A stretch of 5,368 nt of DNA from Mucilaginibacter sp. (GTDB lineage Bacteria; Bacteroidota; Bacteroidia; Sphingobacteriales; Sphingobacteriaceae), in NCBI GenBank assembly GCA_019235595.1, contig JAFAKI010000401.1, positions 1 to 5,368 of the forward strand, read 5' to 3'. A program made the position numbers and the translations under genes. Shown here piece by piece: positions 1 through 5,368 of the stretch (position 1 is its first letter; every line of letters starts with the position of its first letter). The notes beneath the pieces were generated by a model. The model worked only from the letters and a program-made list of their open reading frames with translations. It searched no databases and was not told where the DNA came from.

Positions 1-3000
1 ACGACATTTTAAGAAGGCGCCTGATTCAACGTAGAATGAACTGATGGTGCTTGAGCCCATAGCTTTTGAATAAGATGCAGCTGGCAACGTTGCTCCAGGG
101 TTGGTAACAACACCACCTGAAACAATAGCAGCTTTGTCATACAGGTCTAAATCTTTACCACCCTGGAAGGTGCTATAAAAATCAGTCCAGTATTTCACGT
201 AATTGAAGTCTTTATTGCCGTGAGATCCATATAATACCATAGTGAAATCAAACCTTTTGTAGTTAGCATTAAGGTTTACACCATAAGTAAAATCAGGGTT
301 TGGATTACCTAACCAGGTACGGTCATCAGCAGTAATTTTTCCATCGCCGTTTACATCTTTGTAGATGAACGAACCAGGGGCTGCTGTAGAATAACTTGGC
401 AGGCTTGAAACCTGAGAGGCATTTTGATAAATACCAGCTGTTTGATAACCAAAGAACTCGCCGATAGGATGGCCTACTTCGTTTCTCACGATATTATTAT
501 CCCTCGAGCTACCAAAGTCAAAATAACCTGGGCTAGGCAATTTGGTAATTTTGTTTGAATAAGTCGTAATATTTGCTCCGATGCTAAAAGAGAAGTCGCT
601 GCTCACTTTGCCATGATAGGTAGCAGAAATGTCCACACCAGTATTTTGAACGTCACCAATATTTACAAGAGGTGGATTTGCGCCACCCAGAGTAGCTGGC
701 AACGGTTGCTGGAACAGTAACCCACTAATTGTTTTCTTATACCATTCTGCGCTAAGTTCTAAGTGATTAAACAAAGAGGCATCAAAACCGATGTTGGTAA
801 TTTTATCAATTTCCCAGCTTGTTTTATTGTTACCGATTTGGCTATTATAAAAACCCTGCGTAATTGCGCTGAGGCCACCTCCAATACCATAATAAGAAGC
901 ACCGGTACCTGATCCGAAAGCATTGTATGCATTGCTGGCACCAATACTGCTATTAACGATGTTGGCATCATTACCTGCTTCACCGTAGCTTCCGCGAATT
1001 TTCAGGTCATTGATCCAGCTAACATTTTTCAGGAAATCTTCCTGAGAAACGCGCCATGCCAACGATACTGAAGGGAAGGTGCCCCACTGATAGCCTGGGA
1101 AGAAGTCTGATACACCGTCCCGACGAATGGTCGCACCTAAAATATATCTGTCATTATAGGTATAATCTAAACGGCCAAAGAATGATAAAACTCCTAATGG
1201 CTGATAAACATAGCTATAAGGTGCACTAACCGGGGTGCCGAACTGCAACTGTACATAGTTAGGATCTAAAGAGAAAAACCCTTGTCCGGATGCGTGAAAC
1301 TCGCGTCCATGTGACTCACGTTGCTCATAGCCACCGAAAACCTGGATATTATGTTTTCCAAATATTTGCTTATAGGTAATCGTATTGGTCCAGTTATAGT
1401 TACTACTCATTTGCTCATTTTCAGTTGCACTGTTTGGAGAAGTATGAGATTCGTAATTTTCATAAGTGTTGTAACCTATATTCCAGTAGTACTGGTTGTA
1501 TAAATTACCGCCAAGAGCTGTACGTGCGGTAAAGTGTTTCAAGAAATCAACTTCACCAAAAATGTTTCCCTGCACGTTAACAAAATGCGCATTGTTTGTG
1601 CTTTGTCTTGCCAATAACGAATAAGGGTTGCTACCATTACCCAGTGGTTCGCCACCAGGACCGTCAAACCCACCGCCATAGTTTCCGGCTATATCATATA
1701 CTGGTATAATCGGCATTTCACGGAAGATATAAGCAATTGGGCCACCTTCCTGTTGGAAGGTACCATTGTAGCCACCATTATTTTCTCTGTACGTTACATA
1801 ACCATTTTCGCCAAAACGGATATGGTTATTAGCTGTAGAAAAAACAGTGTTCACACGGCCTTGGTACCTTTTTTCGTAGGTATTAAGTAAGGTACCTTTT
1901 TGATTTAAATAATTTAATGAAAACAAATAGGTATTTTTGTCATTACCACCGCTTCCGGTAACCGTATGCTGTTGTGTAGGTGCTGGAGTAAATACTTCAT
2001 GGAACCAATCGGTACCTGCACCGGTAGCAAACTTTTGAATTAAAAAGTCATTTTGCGGATTAGCAGCATCAAAGTGATAGTAAGGTAATATTGCCGGGTC
2101 ATTGGTTACACCCGCAGTACCAAATGCACCTGCTGCAGTAGCACCGTGATAACCATAAGTAGGTATTACACCAGGGCCTCCAGGATACAATGCTTCGGTA
2201 GCAACATCATTTGCTGTAAAGGCAAGTTGCGACTGTTGCTCAGGGTTCATCAAATGATAAGGGTTACCACCTATCGGCCTTTGAGTACCGTAGTAACCAT
2301 CGTAGCTGATAGTTGCTCTGCCTGCTTTACCTTTTTTAGTTGTAACAACGATTACACCGTTACCACCTGCGATACCATAAATAGCTGCTGAACCAGCGTC
2401 CTTTAAAACGCTGATACTCTCGATATCATTAGGGTTAACCGCAGACATATCTTGAGCCTGAACACCGTCAATTACGTAAAGTGGAGTAACTTGACCAAAA
2501 CCGTTCACACCGCGTACAAACACTGTACTTGGAGCACCTGGTGCACCCGAGTTGATAACGGTAACACCGGCTGCCTGACCTTGTAGTAACTGTTCAGAAC
2601 TTGTAGCCGGTATTTTTTTCGCATCAGCAATATTTACAGTAGAAACCGAACCGGATATATCCTTTTTGAGCTGGGTTTGGTAACCTGTTACTACCACCTC
2701 ATTCAAGGTGCTATTGGTTACTGCCAGCACAATGGTACCCAAAGATGGTCCTGTAACTGTAACTGATTTGGTTTGGTAGCCGATGTAGGATATTACCAAA
2801 ACATCGCCGTTGTTTGCGTTTAACGCAAAAGCACCGTTTACGTCGGTAACAACGCCTACGTTTGTACCTTTAATTTTTACGGTAGCACCTATTACCGGTT
2901 GCTTATCATCACCTCCGATGACCTTACCCGTAATCCTTGTTTGGGCTGTAACTACCAACGAGGAGAGCGCACATAATACTATTATGCACAGCGTCCTTCC

Positions 3001-3024
3001 TTTTAGAAGTAAACTTTTAAACAT
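1..3024 (-). CDS. SusC/RagA-family TonB-dependent outer-membrane receptor, C-terminus cut by window edge
   Basis: This outer-membrane barrel protein takes up glycans or other ligands, powered by TonB, normally as a pair with a SusD-like lipoprotein. The frame is open for all 1008 visible codons. In order: a signal peptide (about residues 1-27, basic start, hydrophobic core, likely cleavage at VTA|Q); a carboxypeptidase-regulatory-like domain (about 29-107, with TRITGKVIG and GATVKIKGTNVGVVTDVNG); a TonB-box-like NEVVVTGY (108-115); the plug (about 118-230, with PLYVIDGV and GNGVIVVTTKKG); then the barrel. Family signatures in the barrel are REMPIIPVYDIAGN (435-448), DLKIRGSYGEAGND (673-686), GEFFGYQTAGIYQN (855-868), DVNGDGKITADDR (890-902) and YVESGAFLKCR (998-1008). 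That last motif usually lies about 100 residues before the C-terminus, so the loss is small. There is no N-terminal STN domain, so FecR/anti-sigma signalling through this receptor is unlikely. The ATG at 3024 is supported by the signal peptide immediately after it; no Shine-Dalgarno is seen. Substrate unknown. Confidence 0.96.
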   Translation of the reverse strand, partial: MFKSLLLKGRTLCIIVLCALSSLVVTAQTRITGKVIGGDDKQPVIGATVKIKGTNVGVVTDVNGAFALNANNGDVLVISYIGYQTKSVTVTGPSLGTIVLAVTNSTLNEVVVTGYQTQLKKDISGSVSTVNIADAKKIPATSSEQLLQGQAAGVTVINSGAPGAPSTVFVRGVNGFGQVTPLYVIDGVQAQDMSAVNPNDIESISVLKDAGSAAIYGIAGGNGVIVVTTKKGKAGRATISYDGYYGTQRPIGGNPYHLMNPEQQSQLAFTANDVATEALYPGGPGVIPTYGYHGATAAGAFGTAGVTNDPAILPYYHFDAANPQNDFLIQKFATGAGTDWFHEVFTPAPTQQHTVTGSGGNDKNTYLFSLNYLNQKGTLLNTYEKRYQGRVNTVFSTANNHIRFGENGYVTYRENNGGYNGTFQQEGGPIAYIFREMPIIPVYDIAGNYGGGFDGPGGEPLGNGSNPYSLLARQSTNNAHFVNVQGNIFGEVDFLKHFTARTALGGNLYNQYYWNIGYNTYENYESHTSPNSATENEQMSSNYNWTNTITYKQIFGKHNIQVFGGYEQRESHGREFHASGQGFFSLDPNYVQLQFGTPVSAPYSYVYQPLGVLSFFGRLDYTYNDRYILGATIRRDGVSDFFPGYQWGTFPSVSLAWRVSQEDFLKNVSWINDLKIRGSYGEAGNDANIVNSSIGASNAYNAFGSGTGASYYGIGGGLSAITQGFYNSQIGNNKTSWEIDKITNIGFDASLFNHLELSAEWYKKTISGLLFQQPLPATLGGANPPLVNIGDVQNTGVDISATYHGKVSSDFSFSIGANITTYSNKITKLPSPGYFDFGSSRDNNIVRNEVGHPIGEFFGYQTAGIYQNASQVSSLPSYSTAAPGSFIYKDVNGDGKITADDRTWLGNPNPDFTYGVNLNANYKRFDFTMVLYGSHGNKDFNYVKYWTDFYSTFQGGKDLDLYDKAAIVSGGVVTNPGATLPAASYSKAMGSSTISSFYVESGAFLKCR

Positions 3025-3032
3025 GAGATTGA

Positions 3033-3065
3033 GATTTAGTTGATTAATTTATTGATTTAGTTGAT
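3033..3065 (-). repeat. 12-bp direct repeat with a 21-bp period just before the receptor start
   Basis: ATCAACTAAATC (minus-strand reading) occurs exactly twice, at 3033-3044 and 3054-3065, offset by 21 bases. The inner copy ends 8 bases before the ATG. The shorter unit ATCAA occurs four times in the region (3040-3044, 3052-3056, 3061-3065, 3068-3072). This is the untranslated stretch where a ribosome-binding site would be expected, and no AG-rich Shine-Dalgarno is present, as is common in Bacteroidota. An unstructured A/U-rich initiation region or a two-turn protein-binding site are both possible. Confidence 0.75.
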
Positions 3066-3097
3066 ACTTGATAAATTCTAGCTAGTGCCAGCTGCCG

Positions 3098-3142
3098 CCG
3101 GGTTATTGACTGGGGTCAAAAAGATTTATGCGATGCCCCCGG
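3098..3142 (-). other. Possible structured 5' leader of the receptor gene
   Basis: A GC-rich patch lies about 75-120 bases before the receptor ATG, inside otherwise AT-rich DNA. It holds a perfect hairpin, TTGAC-CCCA-GTCAA on the minus strand (3106-3119). This is enclosed by CCGGG/CCCGG (3138-3142 with 3098-3102). The CCCC in the hairpin region (3112-3115) could instead pair with the GGGGG at 3136-3140, giving two mutually exclusive folds. No known riboswitch consensus was recognised. Whether the leader is transcribed is unknown. Confidence 0.35.
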
Positions 3143-3376
3143 TAAAAGTTTGAGAGGTTAAGGGCAATGCATACAATAGAAAAAAGTAAAAGTTCTATCA
3201 TTTAATAGTTGATAATAAATTTTAAAAAACCGTCACCGTTCCTTGCCTTCATGCATCCGGGACACCAGTAAAGGGCCGAAGCATTAAAAAATCATTACGT
3301 TATAATTATACTAGGTTATACTGGTTTTGCCGCAATCCGAAAAAACTTAATTGGTACTGCATCTAATTTAAATAGA

Positions 3377-3391
3377 GTGTATTGTATACAC
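3377..3391. promoter_or_regulatory. Perfect 15-base dyad GTGTAT-TGT-ATACAC
   Basis: GTGTAT (3377-3382) and ATACAC (3386-3391) are exact inverted repeats around TGT; inside lies the palindrome TGTATACA (3383-3390). It is about 350 bases upstream of the receptor ATG. Size and symmetry fit a transcription-factor operator, but no partner site or regulator is seen, and short dyads are frequent in such AT-rich DNA. Confidence 0.3.
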
Positions 3392-3527
3392 AAGAATGAT
3401 TTGAAGATTTATAAATTAATTATTTTTTTACGATTTAATTACATACAAACAATAAAAAAACGAAATTTATTTAAGAATAATTCAACAAAATCCGCTTATC
3501 ATTACAAAAATAACAACTCCAAAAAGC

Positions 3528-3545
3528 CACTATAGTGCGACACTA
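3528..3545. promoter_or_regulatory. Overlapping inverted repeats, possible operator
   Basis: Three half-sites sit side by side: CACTA (3528-3532), TAGTG (3533-3537) and CACTA (3541-3545). They make a perfect 10-base palindrome and an overlapping dyad with a 3-base spacer. The spacing suits a dimeric DNA-binding protein with two alternative registers. The site is about 500 bases upstream of the receptor start. No regulator gene is visible in the window. Confidence 0.35.
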
Positions 3546-3577
3546 AATTGCAAAAACTGATAATTCTGCTTTTTAAC

Positions 3578-3714
3578 CCAATAACCGTCAACTGCACCCT
3601 TATTTTTTTTGCTTATTCCAGCCCAATCTGACCGTTTTTGGCGATACAAAAAGATTAAAAAAACATCATAATCAGACACCAAAATACCCCTTGCTGATCA
3701 CCGCCAATAACCGT
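3578..3714. repeat. 11-bp direct repeat CCAATAACCGT, two copies
   Basis: Exact copies lie at 3578-3588 and 3704-3714, 126 bases apart. The core CAATAACC occurs a third time in the opposite orientation at 3101-3108, inside the possible receptor leader. The right-hand copy supplies the TTG of the candidate promoter. This could be a repeated activator site; chance is not excluded. Confidence 0.4.
3679..3707 (-). promoter_or_regulatory. Candidate Bacteroidota-type promoter after the terminator
   Basis: On the minus strand a TTG (3705-3707) is followed after 18 bases by TATTTTGG (3679-3686). This is one mismatch from the Bacteroidota primary-sigma -7 box TAnnTTTG, at near-usual spacing. It lies just past the terminator, so it would start a new transcript toward the receptor with a leader of about 650 bases. 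AT-rich DNA yields such matches by chance, so this is weak support. Confidence 0.22.
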
Positions 3715-3748
3715 TAAATCTACAGTTAACTGAAATAAAAAGTATAAT

Positions 3749-3802
3749 AAAAAATGCCCCTCAGATTGTTTAAACAAAAAAAATGGCCTCAATTGTTTAA
3801 AC
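3749..3802 (-). repeat. Tandem duplication of the terminator 3' arm and T-tract
   Basis: Two units of about 27 bases lie head to tail. The unit at 3776-3802 reads, on the minus strand, GTTTAAACAAT, TGAGGCCA, then T8. The unit at 3749-3775 reads GTTTAAACAAT, CTGAGGGGCA, then T6. They differ by a few substitutions and indels. The second unit's CTGAGG (3759-3764) is also complementary to CCTCAG of the single 5' arm (3805-3810), so either 3' arm could close a hairpin followed by a T-tract. A replication-slippage origin is an inference. Confidence 0.8.
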
Positions 3803-3812
3803 AACTGAGGCC
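3776..3812 (-). terminator. Intrinsic terminator of the GH3 gene
   Basis: Read on the minus strand, the arms GGCCTCA (3806-3812) and TGAGGCC (3785-3791) form a 7-bp stem. It continues past one C-A mismatch into the self-complementary TTGTTTAAACAA (3793-3804). A run of eight T follows directly (3776-3783, after one A). It lies about 90 bases after the stop of the GH3 gene. There is no comparable T-run on the plus strand, so it acts only on leftward transcription. It should separate the hydrolase transcript from the receptor downstream. Confidence 0.88.
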
Positions 3813-3861
3813 CGAATACTTGCTTTATTCCCTTTGTGTTTCTTTTATATTTTCTTTAAAT

Positions 3862-3882
3862 TTTTGTCTGAAACTGACAAAA
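3862..3882. other. Short AT-rich inverted repeat after the GH3 stop
   Basis: TTTTGTC (3862-3868) and GACAAAA (3876-3882) are perfectly complementary around a 7-base loop, 18 bases past the GH3 stop codon. The stem is weak and A/T-rich, with no T-run on the minus strand after it, so it is not a terminator by itself. It could protect the 3' end of the message or be chance in AT-rich DNA. Confidence 0.4.
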
Positions 3883-3899
3883 TAACACCATCAAATTTT

Positions 3900-5368
3900 T
3901 CATTTATTCCATTGTACAGAAGCCGTTTTAACGTCGCTTGAATTGGTGCCAATTTGCACTATAAATTCGCCAGGCTCCCAGTCATAATTCAGCTTTGTGT
4001 TGTAAAATTTCAGATCGTTGGTAGTGATATCAAAAGACACCTCTTTTTGCTCACCGGCTTTCAAAAAAATCTTCTTAAAATGTTTCAATTCTTTAACTGA
4101 CCGGCTGATGCTTGCAACCGGATCGCTAATGTACAATTGAACCACCTCTTCCCCATCAATATTCCCTGTATTGCTTACGGTAACGGTGGCTTTTAGGGTT
4201 TCATTTCCCTTCAAAGCGGTTTTGCTCAGTTTTACATCACTATATTTAAAGGTTGTATAGCTTAGTCCGTAGCCAAACGGGTATAATGGCGCGTTGGAAA
4301 CATCAATATAATCAGATTTGAATTTGGCGGGACCCTTATCTTCAAAAGGACGACCGGTATTTTTGTGACTATAATAAATTGGCACCTGTCCCACATTTTT
4401 AGGGAACGTTGCTGTAATCCTACCAGATGGGTTGTAATTACCAAACAGTACATCGGCAATGGCGTTACCGGCTTCGGTGCCAGGAGCCCAAACATCTAAT
4501 ATGGCGTTCGCATGCTGATCTTCCCAGGTTAAAGCCAATGGCCGGCCATTGAATAGTACTATTACTATTGGTTTACCCGTTTTAAATAGCGCCTTTAATA
4601 ACTCCCTTTGAGTTTCAGGTATCGTTATATCTGAACGACTTGCAGATTCCCCCGACATATTCGCTGATTCTCCAACTACCGCAACAACTACGTCTGCTTT
4701 GTTTGCTGTTTCAACCGCTTCGTCAATCATTTGTTGAGCAGGTCGATTATCTCTTTCCTGCTTCATACCGAAAAACCAGGCACGGGCATTCAACAAAGAG
4801 TCATCCGTTATGTTCGATCCACGGGCATATAATACGTTTGCCCCTGAACCTGCAACTTTCTTCACCCCGTCAATTACACTTACCGACTTTTTCGGATCAC
4901 CAGCTATTACCCAGGTACCCAGCATTTCTGAATGATTGTCAGCTAAAGGACCAACCAAGGCTATCGTGCCTGATTTCTTCAGCGGCAACAATTGGCCTTT
5001 ATTTTTTAATAGCACAAAGGAGTGCTCAGCGGTTTCGCGCGCTGCCAAACGGTTAGCATCGGTCAATTCTGATTTTGCTTCAACACCGGCATTAATCGAT
5101 TTATAAGGGTTATCGAACAATCCCAGTTTATATTTTGCTTCCAACACCCTGCGGCAAGCCAAATCTATGTCCTGTTGAGTTACTTTTTTCTCTTTTAATG
5201 ATTTCTTTAAGGTTTTCAGGAAGCCCTCACCTACCATGTCCATATCCAAACCAGCTTTTAACGCCAATGCAGATACGGTTTGCAGGTCGCCTAAGCCATG
5301 AGCCGATAATTCATTAACCGCGGTATAGTCTGACACTACAAAACCTTTAAAGCCCCATTGCTTGCGCA
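3900..5368 (-). CDS. bglX: Beta-glucosidase, glycoside hydrolase family 3 (BglX type), N-terminus cut by window edge
   Basis: It hydrolyses terminal beta-D-glucosyl (or related) residues from oligosaccharides, and BglX-type members are periplasmic. 488 complete codons and a TGA stop are visible. The first residues read RKQWGFKGFVVSDYTAVNEL, where the Asp of VSDY (codon 5328-5330) matches the GH3 nucleophile (D287 of E. coli BglX, from memory). The part after it is almost the same length as in E. coli BglX (765 aa), so about 280 N-terminal residues, including the signal peptide and most of the TIM barrel, lie off the right edge. The GH3 C-terminal domain follows, with SGESASRSDITIP (the Glu of SGE, codon 4647-4649, is the likely acid/base by analogy with SGEGYDR enzymes), NGRPLALTWED, PGTEAGNAIADVLFGNYNPSG and YYSHKNTGRPF. 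An Fn3-like domain closes the protein (YPFGYGLSYTTF, then VSNTGNIDGEEVVQLYISDP). The GTG at 5336 is only the Val of VVSDY, not a start. The substrate is inferred from the family and not specific; the symbol rests on similarity. Confidence 0.95.
   Translation of the reverse strand, partial: RKQWGFKGFVVSDYTAVNELSAHGLGDLQTVSALALKAGLDMDMVGEGFLKTLKKSLKEKKVTQQDIDLACRRVLEAKYKLGLFDNPYKSINAGVEAKSELTDANRLAARETAEHSFVLLKNKGQLLPLKKSGTIALVGPLADNHSEMLGTWVIAGDPKKSVSVIDGVKKVAGSGANVLYARGSNITDDSLLNARAWFFGMKQERDNRPAQQMIDEAVETANKADVVVAVVGESANMSGESASRSDITIPETQRELLKALFKTGKPIVIVLFNGRPLALTWEDQHANAILDVWAPGTEAGNAIADVLFGNYNPSGRITATFPKNVGQVPIYYSHKNTGRPFEDKGPAKFKSDYIDVSNAPLYPFGYGLSYTTFKYSDVKLSKTALKGNETLKATVTVSNTGNIDGEEVVQLYISDPVASISRSVKELKHFKKIFLKAGEQKEVSFDITTNDLKFYNTKLNYDWEPGEFIVQIGTNSSDVKTASVQWNK

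Larger units (their letters stand above)
3025..3899. other. Long intergenic region between the GH3 and receptor genes
   Basis: 875 bases without a convincing protein gene on either strand. From right to left it holds a 90-base AT-rich 3' region, the terminator with its duplicated arm, the candidate promoter and direct repeats, a strongly AT-rich stretch (about 3360-3520) with short dyads, and two GC-richer islands at about 3228-3284 and 3083-3145. Last comes the ATCAA-rich region before the receptor ATG. The length is unusual for genes of one operon and fits two transcription units. Confidence 0.8.

Noticed and set aside
3305..3335. TTGCGG-N19-TATAAT on the minus strand, like an E. coli sigma-70 promoter
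   Set aside because: Bacteroidota primary sigma factors use a different -7 box (TAnnTTTG), the spacing is long, and TATAAT is expected by chance in this AT-rich DNA.
3505..3512. Perfect TAnnTTTG box (TATTTTTG) on the minus strand
   Set aside because: No TTG is found at the expected distance upstream, so it is not called a promoter on its own.
3025..3899. tRNA, known riboswitch, CRISPR array or insertion-sequence ends in the spacer
   Set aside because: No cloverleaf, no recognisable riboswitch core, no regular repeat-spacer pattern and no paired terminal inverted repeats with a transposase were found by eye.
4262..4495. Minus-strand frames at 4262-4495 and 759-983
   Set aside because: They overlap the GH3 and SusC-like genes out of frame and resemble no protein family.
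4640..5056. 138-codon open frame on the plus strand, and shorter plus-strand frames at 5135-5317, 2810-3043, 2146-2391 and 1321-1503
   Set aside because: All but the last 19 bases of the 2810-3043 frame lie antisense to the two well-supported genes; their translations are low-complexity or show no recognisable domain, so they are shadows.
5334..5336. GTG as the start codon of the GH3 gene
   Set aside because: The frame stays open to the window edge and the upstream residues RKQWGFKGFV are conserved GH3 sequence right before the nucleophile, so this is an internal Val codon.

Overview
The window looks like chromosomal DNA from a Bacteroidota species, most likely of the Sphingobacteriaceae (Mucilaginibacter/Pedobacter type). 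The evidence is a SusC-family TonB-dependent receptor, a BglX-type family 3 glycoside hydrolase, moderate GC in the genes against very AT-rich spacers, and no Shine-Dalgarno motif before the visible start codon. The genus is an inference, not something the sequence proves.

Layout: both genes lie on the minus strand and both are cut by the window edges. Reading in the direction of transcription (right to left): 5368-3900 holds the C-terminal two thirds of a periplasmic-type beta-glucosidase, starting just before its nucleophile motif. About 90 bases after its stop is a strong intrinsic terminator whose 3' arm and T-tract are duplicated in tandem (3749-3812). An 875-base spacer follows (3025-3899). 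It is mostly AT-rich, with two GC-richer islands, several short dyads and direct repeats, and a 12-base direct repeat with a 21-base period just before the next start codon. From 3024 to the left edge runs an uninterrupted SusC-like receptor: 1008 codons are visible, and I estimate roughly 80-110 C-terminal residues are missing.

How they work together: SusC-like receptors import oligosaccharides (or other ligands) across the outer membrane with a SusD-like lipoprotein, which would be expected just beyond position 1. GH3 enzymes of the BglX type cut beta-linked glucosides or related oligosaccharides in the periplasm. This fits a polysaccharide-utilisation locus or the junction of two of them. 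The terminator and long spacer argue that the hydrolase ends one transcription unit and the receptor begins another. The substrate cannot be read from this window.

I found no RNA gene, insertion sequence, CRISPR array or clearly novel system. The points most worth a second look are regulatory: the duplicated terminator arm, the repeated ATCAA-rich translation-initiation region, and a possibly structured receptor leader.
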